Notes under the pieces: generated by a model
Databases searched by the model: none
Told to the model about the DNA's origin: nothing
The model's input: only the letters and a program-made list of their open reading frames with translations
Made by a program: the position numbers and the translations under genes
Shown here: one piece after another, positions 52,705 to 61,487 of the stretch
Layout: the number at the start of each line of letters is the position of its first letter
Position numbering within the stretch: position 1 is the first letter of the stretch
Assembly: GCA_014879845.1 (NCBI GenBank)
Contig: JACSRI010000106.1
Span: 1 to 64,000, forward strand
Length of the DNA: 64,000 bases
Direction of reading: 5' to 3'
DNA from: Opitutaceae bacterium
GTDB taxonomy: Bacteria > Verrucomicrobiota > Verrucomicrobiia > Opitutales > Opitutaceae

Positions 52705-55251
52705 ATGACCGCACCGACGCTTCGGTTGTCACTCATTCTCGCGCTCGTCGGCGCACTTTCCCTGGGCGCTGTTGCGGATGACGGGGCCTCGGCCGCATCG
52801 CGCCGTTGGACGGTCTACATCGCCCAAGACAAGCACCTTGATTATGGCTGGTGCGGCACGACTACCGAGATCGAAATGCGGATGGTCGCGCTGCTCGATT
52901 ACTACCTTGACCTTGTCGAGCGCACGAATGCCCGGTGGAACCTCGACGGGACGGTTTGGCTCGAAGTCTATCGCCGTCACCGCGGCGAGCCAGGCGCTGC
53001 GCGGCTTTTGCGCGCGATCCGCGACGGCCGCATGGGCTACGCCGGCAATAATCGCGTCCTCCTCTGGGGCCTGCTCGACATGGAAACGGCGATCCGCTCC
53101 TGCTACGCAGCGCTGCCAATAGCCGACGCTTCAGGTGTGCCTACGCGAACGGCACTTGTGCAGGAAAACCCCGCGCTCACCGCCGGCGCCGCCGCGATCC
53201 TCTCCGCGTGCGGTTTCGATTTCCTCGGTCGCGGCATCTACGAGCTGCGCGCCGAAAGTTATCAGGCGCGGCGCGCGCCGTATCCACTTTTCTGGTGGCG
53301 TGCGCCAGGCGGGAAACCACTCCTCGTGAAATGGGACCTGTATGAGAAAGCAGGGTCGTGGGGTGGCTATGCGGAGGCCCACGAACTCGCCGTGCTCGCC
53401 GGGGAGAAGTGGGATGCGCATCGCGTCAACCATGTTGGCGATCGCAACACGCCGGATGTCTTTGCGAGGCGCCGGCAGTTCATCGCAGACACGGTCAATC
53501 GCTACGAAGCCTATGGCGCGAACTATCCGCTCTCCTCGATTCTGCTGCTCGGCACCGGCTACGATAACTGGACCTGCACTGACGATCTCTCGCGCTTTAT
53601 CGAAGAATACAATGCCGAGTCCGATGGTGTGGTGCGGTTGGTGGATGCCCGCTACCAGGATTTCTTCGAGGCCGTCGAGCGCGAACTCCGTGAGAAAAGG
53701 ATCGAGCTGCCGACTTTTGAGGGCACGTTTGGTGTCGCGTGGGAGGAATGGGGGGCGCACCTCGCCGCCCATTTGCGCGACTACCGTGAGGCAGCGCGGC
53801 TGCTCCGCCTGGCGGAAGCAAATTACGCCTTGCGCTTCATGGAGGAAGGGCCGGATGAGAAGACCGCTGCCGCGCTCGCGAACGCCCAAGATGCGCTGCT
53901 CGACTTCGCGGAGCACGATTGCGGCGGCGTGGATCTGAATCAGTCGGCGAACTCGGTCGATGTTCGTGCTGGAGCCGCCGCACGAGCGCTGGCGGTGGCG
54001 CGCGGCGTTTTCCATGCGCCCTTCGCGCGGGCTGCGTCTCCCGGCCCGGATGCGCTGCCGGAAGATTTGGCTTTCTCGTGGCGAGGAGGCCGCGTGACGT
54101 TTTCGGCGGATCGAGCAGGCGTCGTCTCGTTGGTGGACCGCGACGGCAGGGAACTTGTCCCACCGGATGGTGGAGTCGCTCTCGGCGAGTTCGTCCATCG
54201 TCGCTACGGGGAAGCAAACGAATTCTCCTCAGTCTCCGCCGAGCCGTTGCCGTCCGATGGCATTACGCGCGCCGATGCTGTGCGGTGCTTGCGTGGGCGT
54301 GACGGTGTGGAGATCAGCACGGAGGGGGTGCGATCTGGCTTCGTTTTGCGAACGCGCTGGTTGTTCCACGAGGCTCGGCCGTGGATCGACATCACTTATG
54401 ATCTCGAAGGACGGTGGGCGAGCGCGCCGCAGACGGCGCACTTTTGTTTTCCGCTCGAGTTTGCCGACGTCGTTTACCGCTACGATCAGCCCGGCACGAT
54501 CTTGAGAGCGGGCGCGGTTTCCGCTGGCGGCGATGATCTGCCTGGGGCGAACGACACGCTGTGGGGGGCAGCGACTTTTGCTTCGGCCTACGGCGTCGAC
54601 GGCGGTGTGACGCTGGTCACGCCCGATACGGTGATGGTGCAGTTCGGGAGCGCTGCAGCGAAACTCGCAGGTGCAGATGCGGCGCGTATGCCGGCCGCGA
54701 TCGTCGCCCTGCCGATGATGAACCTCACGCGCGCCGACCACCAACTCGTGCAAGGCGGTCAAACACGCTGGCAGTTTCGCTACCGGCTTGTGCTTAATAC
54801 TGGGGGCGCGTTCGATCCTGTGGCCGCAATTCGCGAGGCGCAGCAGTTCGCTACGCCGGCCTTTGTGCAGGCACCGGGCCTCGAGCCCGCGGTTGCTGGT
54901 CTGGCACGGTGGGAGATCGCCTTTGACGGCGGTCCGGTAACCGCCGTGAAGGTTGCCGAGGATAACCGCCGCGTCATTGTGCGACTCTGGAATGTGCGGC
55001 CCGATGCCGTGCAAGGCTCGCTGCGGCTTCCACCTGGTTGGGCCGCCGCCGAGTTCTGCGATGTATTCGAGCGCCCGTTGCACACGCTCGAAGCGCGAAG
55101 CGACCGCGTGACATTCAACGTCGAACCACGCGCAGTGGCCACCGTCGCGCTGATTCGCGGATCTTCAGTGCTCAAAGAAGGCGTGACGAGTAACAAGCCT
55201 CACGGGCCGGCTTTGACCAATTCCCTCATCGAAAACCACCCAGAACCATGA
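52705..55251 (+). CDS. Secreted GH38-like glycosidase of divergent type
   Basis: The 848-residue protein has a signal peptide (residues 1-25). Its N-terminal domain resembles GH38 (QDKHLDYGWCGTTTEIEMRM has the His-x-Asp zinc pair), with LLRAIRDGRMGYAGNNRVLLWG in the place of the GH38 strand before the active site. TALVQENPALTAG occupies the region of the nucleophile. The PGSS motif of true GH38 enzymes is absent, and beta domains fill the C-terminal half. I infer a divergent family with the GH38 fold, similar to DUF5054-type proteins, rather than a typical alpha-mannosidase. It overlaps the following sulfatase by 4 bp. Confidence 0.7.
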   Translation: MTAPTLRLSLILALVGALSLGAVADDGASAASRRWTVYIAQDKHLDYGWCGTTTEIEMRMVALLDYYLDLVERTNARWNLDGTVWLEVYRRHRGEPGAARLLRAIRDGRMGYAGNNRVLLWGLLDMETAIRSCYAALPIADASGVPTRTALVQENPALTAGAAAILSACGFDFLGRGIYELRAESYQARRAPYPLFWWRAPGGKPLLVKWDLYEKAGSWGGYAEAHELAVLAGEKWDAHRVNHVGDRNTPDVFARRRQFIADTVNRYEAYGANYPLSSILLLGTGYDNWTCTDDLSRFIEEYNAESDGVVRLVDARYQDFFEAVERELREKRIELPTFEGTFGVAWEEWGAHLAAHLRDYREAARLLRLAEANYALRFMEEGPDEKTAAALANAQDALLDFAEHDCGGVDLNQSANSVDVRAGAAARALAVARGVFHAPFARAASPGPDALPEDLAFSWRGGRVTFSADRAGVVSLVDRDGRELVPPDGGVALGEFVHRRYGEANEFSSVSAEPLPSDGITRADAVRCLRGRDGVEISTEGVRSGFVLRTRWLFHEARPWIDITYDLEGRWASAPQTAHFCFPLEFADVVYRYDQPGTILRAGAVSAGGDDLPGANDTLWGAATFASAYGVDGGVTLVTPDTVMVQFGSAAAKLAGADAARMPAAIVALPMMNLTRADHQLVQGGQTRWQFRYRLVLNTGGAFDPVAAIREAQQFATPAFVQAPGLEPAVAGLARWEIAFDGGPVTAVKVAEDNRRVIVRLWNVRPDAVQGSLRLPPGWAAAEFCDVFERPLHTLEARSDRVTFNVEPRAVATVALIRGSSVLKEGVTSNKPHGPALTNSLIENHPEP

Positions 55252-56768
55252 AATCTAGCCTCCGTTCGGCCGCTGCTCTTGGCGTCGCGCTTGCTGCCTC
55301 AGCCGGCGCTTTCGCCGCGCCACGCAACATTGTCTTCATTCTCACGGATGACCATCGCTACGACGCCATGGGTTTCATGGGTCACCCATTCTTGGAGACA
55401 CCCAACATGGACTCGATTGCGCGCAACGGCGTCCACCTGCGTAATGCGTATGTCACCACGGCGCTCTGTTCTCCGAGCCGAGCCTCGATCCTGACCGGGC
55501 AGTACGCTCACAGGCATGGCGTGGTCGACAACAACAATCCGGTGCGGCCGGATCTCGTTTTCTTTCCGCAATTGCTGCAGAAGGCCGGCTACCGCACCGG
55601 CTACTTCGGCAAGTGGCACATGGGGGGCGAAAACGACGATCCTCAGCGAGGCTTCGACAGGTGGGTGAGTTTTCGCGGCCAGGGTGAGTATTGGGCTGAT
55701 CGCCGCGGGACCGCCAGTGCAGGCAAAGGAGAAATCAACACCCTCAACGTTGATGGCCAGCGCGTGGCGCAGAAGGGCTACATAACCGACGAGATCACGA
55801 CATATGCGCTGGATTGGGTGCGCACGGTCCCGCGCGAGCAGCCGTTCTTCCTCTATCTCTCGCACAAGGCCGTTCACTCGGAATTCGTGCCCGCCGATCG
55901 CCACGCTGGCCGCTACAAGGACAAGCCGCTGCCGATTCCTGCGTCTCGCCATCATCACGAGCATGCGCCCATGTGGGTGCAGAACCAGCGCAACTCCTGG
56001 CACGGCGTCGATTTTCCGTACCATTCCAATCTCGATGTCGCAGACTACTATCGCCGTTACTGCGAGACGCTCCTCGCCGTCGATGAAAGTGTCGGCCGCG
56101 TGCTGGCGGCGCTACGGGAACGCGGCCAGCTTGAAGACACTCTGGTTGTTTACATGGGCGACAACGGCTTCGCCTTTAGCGAGCATGGTCTCATCGACAA
56201 GCGCACGGCCTACGAATGGTCGATGCGCGTGCCTCTCATGATGCAATGCCCCGCCGTCTTCAAAGGCGGCGAGACCCTCACGCAAATCGTCGCCAATATC
56301 GACATCGCGCCCACGCTCCTGGAAGCGGCGGGCGTGCAGACGCCGGCTGCGCCCGCCTTCGATGGCCACAGCTTTTGGCCGCTTGCACGCGGCGAATCGA
56401 TCCCGTGGCGCACCGAGTTGCTCTACGAATACTATTGGGAGCGGAACCTTCCGCAAACGCCGACCATTTTCGCTCTACGTGATGAGCGCTACAAATTTGT
56501 TCGCGCTTATGGCGTGTGGGACTGCGACGAACTCTACGACCTCGAAAGTGATCCGGGTGAAACACAAAACCTGATATTCGATGCAGGGTACGCGGATGTC
56601 GCTGAATCGATGCGCAAGAAGCTCTTCGCCATGCTGGCGGAGAGCGGTGGCATGTCGATTCCTATTCAGGCCGACTCGGGTGGGTTGCTTAACCTACGCC
56701 GAACTGGTGGCAGCCCGGCCGCTGACTTTCCGACGGAGTTCATGCGAGAGGCGTCGACGGCCAGGTAA
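55248..56768 (+). CDS. Secreted formylglycine-dependent sulfatase
   Basis: The 506-residue protein has a signal peptide (about 1-23) followed by NIVFILTDDHRYDAMGF (metal-binding Asp pair). The maturation motif C-S-P-S-R is in ALCSPSRASILTGQYAHRHGV. GKWHMGGENDDPQRGFDRW and YMGDNGFAFSEHGLIDKR complete the active site. ALRDERYKFVRAYGVWDCDE and ELYDLESDPGETQNL are typical of the C-terminal S1 domain. Coupling to the GH38-like gene (ATGA) suggests that desulfation and glycosidic cleavage act on the same glycan. Confidence 0.9.
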   Translation: MKSSLRSAAALGVALAASAGAFAAPRNIVFILTDDHRYDAMGFMGHPFLETPNMDSIARNGVHLRNAYVTTALCSPSRASILTGQYAHRHGVVDNNNPVRPDLVFFPQLLQKAGYRTGYFGKWHMGGENDDPQRGFDRWVSFRGQGEYWADRRGTASAGKGEINTLNVDGQRVAQKGYITDEITTYALDWVRTVPREQPFFLYLSHKAVHSEFVPADRHAGRYKDKPLPIPASRHHHEHAPMWVQNQRNSWHGVDFPYHSNLDVADYYRRYCETLLAVDESVGRVLAALRERGQLEDTLVVYMGDNGFAFSEHGLIDKRTAYEWSMRVPLMMQCPAVFKGGETLTQIVANIDIAPTLLEAAGVQTPAAPAFDGHSFWPLARGESIPWRTELLYEYYWERNLPQTPTIFALRDERYKFVRAYGVWDCDELYDLESDPGETQNLIFDAGYADVAESMRKKLFAMLAESGGMSIPIQADSGGLLNLRRTGGSPAADFPTEFMREASTAR

Positions 56769-56929
56769 CAAACGCGGTCGTTTCCCACGACAAAGCGACA
56801 AAGTCTCGGCGCCCAGCCATGAAAGCCGCCCCGAATGGAAAGTGCGCGCCGCCAGCGGCCGTTTTGGTCGCTGGCAACGAGCGGAGTCTCCAGGTTGTCG
56901 CGGACGATGGACAACACCAGAGTGTGCAC

Positions 56930-59371
56930 ATGCGCGATCTCACGCCGTATCGCTGGCTGGCGATGTTCCTCGCTTCGATTCTCGCGATCACCGGACGGGC
57001 CGCAGAGAAGATCGCGCATGTGCCGGATTGCCCGCCGCCGAACCCGACGCTGCTGAACTCGCGCTGGCCGGCGCGGTGGATTGCGCCACCGGGAGTGTCC
57101 CTCACCGACTATGGTGTGTTTCTGTTCCGGAAGAGATTCACCGTGGCGCGCGATGCAGGAAAATTCGTCGTGCACATCTCCGCGGACAACCGCTACCGGC
57201 TGTTCGTGAACGGCGAGTTCGTGTGCAACGGACCGCAGCGCGGTGATCGGATGCGCTGGCATTACGACTCGGTGGATCTGCGCGACTTCTTGCACGGCGG
57301 AGAGAACACGCTCGCGGTGCAGGTCTGGAATTTCGGCGAGGAGCGGCCGTACGCGCTGATGAGTTTGCAGACCGGATTGATCGTGCAGGGCGATGGGCCG
57401 GGCGAGCAGGTCGTGAACACCGGCGAGGGCTGGCGCGTGTTTATCAATCGCGCATTCATGCCCTTGCCGGTTTCGCGCGAACGATTCCGCACGTTCATTG
57501 TCGTCGGGCCCGGCGAGCAGATCGATGGCACCAGGCATCCGTGGGATTGGGAGATGCCGGAGTTCGACGATTCGAGGTGGGCCGCGCCGCGCGTGATGGA
57601 GCCGGGAATGCCGCGCGGCTACGGCACGGATGCGGCGCGGTGGCTCGTGCCGAGAAATCTGCCGAGATTCTGCGAGTCCACGCCGGGCAACGGCGTGCTC
57701 TTTGGCGCGATTCGTCGTGTCGTTGGCGCGACCGCGCCGTCGCCTGGTTTTCTTTCCAGGCAGTCCCCGTGGACGATTCCGGCAAAAACTTCCGCACGCC
57801 TGTTGCTCGATCAGGCCGCGCTTATCAACGGATTCCCGCAGCTTGTGGTCAGCAATGGTCGCGGTGCGAAAGTGACGCTCGCGTACGCCGAGGCGCTCGT
57901 CGACGCGAACTCCCGCAAAGGCAACCGCGACGAAATTGACGGTCGTGAAGTTCGAGGCGTCGAGGATTGTTTTCTGCCCGATGGTGGAGCGAAACGCCTG
58001 TTCACCACGCTCGACTATCGCACGTGGCGCTACGTGGAGATGCGGATCGAGACCGAAACGGAGCCCCTGACGGTCGATGCCGTCTATTGCATCCCGACCG
58101 GATACCCGTTCGTCGAGAACGGAGAGTTCCGAGCGAACGATCCCGAACTCGCGCGCGTCTGGGAGGTCGGCTGGCGGACCGCCCGGCTTTGCGCGGACGA
58201 AACCTACATGGATTGCCCATACTACGAGCGCCTGCAGTACGTCGGCGACACGCGCATCCAGGCGCTGGTCTCGCTCTACGTTTCTGGCGACGACCGGCTG
58301 ATGCGCAACGCGATCACGCTATTTGAGCAGTCGCGCATCCCCGAGGGGCTGACGCAGAGCCGCTATCCCTCGCACACGCCGCAAGTCATCAACACGTTTT
58401 CGCTCTTCTGGATCGCGATGGTGCACGACTACTGGATGCTTCGCGACGATCCGACATTCCTCGCCGCGCAACTGCGCGGCGTGCAAGGTGTGCTGGATTG
58501 GTTTGAGGAGCGCATCGATGCAAAGACCGGATTGCTCGGGCCGCTGCCGTACTGGACGTTCGTCGACTGGTCGGACGAGTGGGCGCGGAATCGAGGGCTG
58601 GACATCGGCGGCGAACCGCCGGGCGCGCACACGGGCGGCTCGTCGATCGTCACGCTGCAGTTCGCGATCGCACTCGATCAGGCGGCAGAGTTGCACCACG
58701 CGTTTGGCGGCACCGAACTAGCGGCGCGGTGCGCACGGCTCGCAGCAAATCTGCGCGCTGCCGTGATGCGGACTTGTTGGGACGACGCCCGCAAGTTGCT
58801 CGCCGACACGCCGGACAAACGCGAGTTCAGCCAGCACGCGAACGCCCTCGCGATTCTGGCGGGTGCCGTACGCGACGACGCCGCGCGCGAGCTGATCACG
58901 AAAGTAATTGCCGACAAATCGCTTGTGCAGTGCACGCTGTATTTTCGATTCTATCTCCTGCGAGCGCTCAAAGCGGCGGGTCTCGGTGACCAGTATCTCG
59001 AGCAGCTCGGTCCGTGGCGCGACATGCTCGCGCTTGGACTCACGACCTTCGCCGAGCGACCCGAGCCGACGCGCAGCGATTGCCACGCGTGGAGCGCGTC
59101 GCCGGTCTACGAGTTTCTCGCCACGGTGTGCGGCGTCGAGCCGGCGAGTCCAGGTTTCAAGAGCGTGCGGATCGAACCGCACCTCGGAAAGCTCGCGCAC
59201 GCGGAAGGCGTGGTGCCGCATCCGGCGGGATTGATCCGGGTGACGATCGACCGCGCAGGCACGGACGGCATGCACGCGACCGTGGAACTGCCGGGCAGTC
59301 TCACCGGCGAATTGGTGTGGGCTGGCCGACGCGTCGCGTTGCGGCCGGGAAAGCAGGATGTGACGTTCTGA
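56930..59371 (+). CDS. GH78 alpha-L-rhamnosidase
   Basis: The 813-residue protein from the ATG at 56930 has a signal peptide (YRWLAMFLASILAITGRAAE). Beta-sandwich domains follow (about 45-380, with RYRLFVNGEFVCNGPQRGD), then an (alpha/alpha)6 barrel with the GH78 signature MDCPYYERLQYVGDTRIQA, whose Glu and Asp are the catalytic region, and a C-terminal beta domain (FKSVRIEPHLGKLAHAEG). The frame is open back to an ATG at 56819, but that adds 37 residues without family similarity and hides the signal peptide; it cannot be excluded. The enzyme releases alpha-L-rhamnose outside the cytoplasm. Confidence 0.85.
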   Translation: MRDLTPYRWLAMFLASILAITGRAAEKIAHVPDCPPPNPTLLNSRWPARWIAPPGVSLTDYGVFLFRKRFTVARDAGKFVVHISADNRYRLFVNGEFVCNGPQRGDRMRWHYDSVDLRDFLHGGENTLAVQVWNFGEERPYALMSLQTGLIVQGDGPGEQVVNTGEGWRVFINRAFMPLPVSRERFRTFIVVGPGEQIDGTRHPWDWEMPEFDDSRWAAPRVMEPGMPRGYGTDAARWLVPRNLPRFCESTPGNGVLFGAIRRVVGATAPSPGFLSRQSPWTIPAKTSARLLLDQAALINGFPQLVVSNGRGAKVTLAYAEALVDANSRKGNRDEIDGREVRGVEDCFLPDGGAKRLFTTLDYRTWRYVEMRIETETEPLTVDAVYCIPTGYPFVENGEFRANDPELARVWEVGWRTARLCADETYMDCPYYERLQYVGDTRIQALVSLYVSGDDRLMRNAITLFEQSRIPEGLTQSRYPSHTPQVINTFSLFWIAMVHDYWMLRDDPTFLAAQLRGVQGVLDWFEERIDAKTGLLGPLPYWTFVDWSDEWARNRGLDIGGEPPGAHTGGSSIVTLQFAIALDQAAELHHAFGGTELAARCARLAANLRAAVMRTCWDDARKLLADTPDKREFSQHANALAILAGAVRDDAARELITKVIADKSLVQCTLYFRFYLLRALKAAGLGDQYLEQLGPWRDMLALGLTTFAERPEPTRSDCHAWSASPVYEFLATVCGVEPASPGFKSVRIEPHLGKLAHAEGVVPHPAGLIRVTIDRAGTDGMHATVELPGSLTGELVWAGRRVALRPGKQDVTF

Positions 59372-59543
59372 AAAGTCGCGCCTGCTCTCGTCGGCGATCG
59401 GCGTGCGATTTCGAATTGCAGGAGCGGCGCTTGCGCCCTTGCGCCTTGCGACGAACGGGAATCGCGACACGCGGACTTCGCACGCAAAGGCCCTACAGGC
59501 CGCACCGCCTGCCTGCGCACCCGGATGGCCCGAGTACCTCGCG

Positions 59544-61040
59544 TCACCCGTTTGGCGGCGGCTCTGACGATACGTAATCTGCACCGCTCAAGCTGAGTTC
59601 AACCGACCGCTGCCAAGCCTCAAGTTGCGCGGTCATTCGTCGCACCATGTCAGGTTGCTCGGCAGCGAGGTTGTGTTCCTCGCCGAGATCACTGAGCAAA
59701 TCATAGAGTTCCACGCGAGGCGTACTGTCGGACCCGAACACGAGCAACTTATAGCGATTGTCCGTCCATGCGGCATCTCCGCCGAAATCCCGCGTCTTGG
59801 CTGCGGGATGTACGGTGTTCGTGAAATCTACCGCGGTCTCGTTTTCCGTGGGCGTGGTGCCTTGCGAAAGCGCACGGTCCACCCATCTTGGGTTGTCGCG
59901 TTCGGCGGCGAACGGATAGTTCCAGAATCCGATCGGTGACGGGCGCGGGCGCTCGGTCATTTGACCACTGACGAGAATCGGCTTGAGGCTGATGCCATCG
60001 AGCGGACGCCGGGGGTCGCGTGACGAAATCCCCAGGAGATCAAGTACCGTGGGGAAAATATCCGACGTGACGCAAGGCACTGACGTGGCCCGGTGCTCAC
60101 GAATCACCGCTGGCCACTCGATGATCGCAGGAACACGCAAACCGCCCTCATAGAGATCGCTTTTCCGTCCGCGCCACGGACCGTTAAATGATGCCGTCTT
60201 CAGGCGAGCGGGCACGCCCGTACCGTTGTCGGAATTGAACCAGACGAGTGTGTTGTCGGCCACGCCGGCCTCGCGGATCGCCTCTCGAAACTTACCGATA
60301 GCGCGGTCCATCGCTGTGATTTCTGCATAGCGATGTCGGAGTTCCGGGTCGGAGACATGTTCGTAGAGCGCGACGTCTTCGGGCAGTCCTGCAAACGGCC
60401 AGTGTGGGGAGCCAAACCAGAGCACCACGAAAAACGGCTTGGGCTGTTCTTCGGTCCGCACTTTGTTGATGAACTTCACCGCCTCACCGACGAGGATTTC
60501 AGAACTTTCGCCTTTGAAGACCTCGGGTGGTGCGCCGTTTCGGCTGAAGACAGGATCAATCCCGAAAAAGTTGTCGTGCGACAAGTACTCGTCGAAGCCC
60601 ATGGCTCGAGGATTCAAGGGTGACTCTTTCTTCACCGCTCCAATGTGCCACTTGCCGAAGTGTCCGGTGTGATAGCCGGCCCGCTGGAGCACGTGCGCAA
60701 GGGTGACTTCTTCGGGCCGGGTGGACCAGTTTGGCCAGAACGCGCCCGAGCGGTTGGCATGCCTGCCGGTCATCACGCTGGCGCGGGTGGGCGAGCACAT
60801 CGGCGATGCGGCGTAGAAACGATCGAAGCGCAGGCCCGTTCGGGCCATCTCGTCCAGCACCGGTGTCTTCAAGTCCGGATGGCCGTTGTAAGCCGTGTCC
60901 GCCCATCCTTGGTCGTCGGACATGATGAGAACAATGTTGGGGCGGATGTCCGACATGCTCGCGGCACCCGACACGGCGAGGAATTGGGCACAACAACCAC
61001 AGGTGAGCGCGGCCGACAGCTTCAAGGGGATTTTACTCAT
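59544..61040 (-). CDS. Secreted formylglycine-dependent sulfatase
   Basis: The 498-residue protein has a signal peptide with the Cys-rich core TCGCCAQFLAVSGAAS. The sulfatase pattern is NIVLIMSDDQGWADTAYNG, maturation motif C-S-P-T-R in PMCSPTRASVMTGRHANRSG, GKWHIGAVKK and VWFNSDNGTG. The Cys pair near residue 16 could also serve as a lipoprotein site, but no clean lipobox is seen. It is the third sulfatase of the locus and the only one on the minus strand, converging with the rhamnosidase. A dyad promoter module in the minus orientation lies about 100 bp upstream. Confidence 0.9.
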   Translation of the reverse strand: MSKIPLKLSAALTCGCCAQFLAVSGAASMSDIRPNIVLIMSDDQGWADTAYNGHPDLKTPVLDEMARTGLRFDRFYAASPMCSPTRASVMTGRHANRSGAFWPNWSTRPEEVTLAHVLQRAGYHTGHFGKWHIGAVKKESPLNPRAMGFDEYLSHDNFFGIDPVFSRNGAPPEVFKGESSEILVGEAVKFINKVRTEEQPKPFFVVLWFGSPHWPFAGLPEDVALYEHVSDPELRHRYAEITAMDRAIGKFREAIREAGVADNTLVWFNSDNGTGVPARLKTASFNGPWRGRKSDLYEGGLRVPAIIEWPAVIREHRATSVPCVTSDIFPTVLDLLGISSRDPRRPLDGISLKPILVSGQMTERPRPSPIGFWNYPFAAERDNPRWVDRALSQGTTPTENETAVDFTNTVHPAAKTRDFGGDAAWTDNRYKLLVFGSDSTPRVELYDLLSDLGEEHNLAAEQPDMVRRMTAQLEAWQRSVELSLSGADYVSSEPPPNG

Positions 61041-61115
61041 ACGGGCTGGCTGGAGCGGGATCGCACCCGGCGAGGTTTGCGCCGCGATGCACGGCTTCCG
61101 AGTTTAAGCTCTCAC

Positions 61116-61159
61116 GATACCAGTCTTTTTCGCAAGGTGACTACTACACGAAGGTGTAG
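61116..61159 (-). promoter_or_regulatory. Dyad promoter module, copy 4 (sulfatase, minus strand)
   Basis: CTACAC-GAAG-GTGTAG (61144-61159) is a perfect 6-bp-arm dyad. Read on the minus strand it is CTACACCTTCGTGTAG, matching the other copies. The hexamer TATCGT (61114-61119, minus strand) lies at the same relative distance, although the ATGGC extension is not conserved. It would drive the sulfatase that starts at 61040. Confidence 0.6.
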
Positions 61160-61183
61160 CCACCACCAGCCCCGCATGCGGCA

Positions 61184-61229
61184 TTACACTTCCGTGTCAT
61201 GGCCGAACGGTCAGCCGCGGTGCTAAACT
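61184..61229 (+). promoter_or_regulatory. Dyad promoter module, copy 5 (hybrid kinase)
   Basis: TTACACTTCCGTGTCATGGC (61184-61203) is followed after 20 nt by TAAACT (61224-61229). It lies 24 bp from copy 4 in the opposite orientation, so the two form a divergent control region. The kinase leader would be about 250 nt; no gene is seen between the module and the kinase start at 61488. Confidence 0.6.
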
Positions 61230-61487
61230 AAAACGGTATCGGTCCGCGATGTCACCGTCGCTTGCACGTTTGACGAAGAACACCCCATTTCACGATCGAG
61301 TCGGACAACGCAATCAAGCCGTAGACCGCTTCACGACGCGCCGCCGCAGAGGTCGCACGTGTGGTATTGGCTTGGCTCGGCGATCGCCGAAATTGCCGTC
61401 CCGGGCCATACGTGGACCCAGCGTTGTCGTGCGATATGCCCTCTTCGCCTCTTCCTGTCGTCCACAGACGCCGACGCTACCCCATGA

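Noticed and set aside
53131-54198. Minus-strand open frame of 355 codons
   Set aside because: It is antisense to the GH38-like gene and has no pattern of its own.
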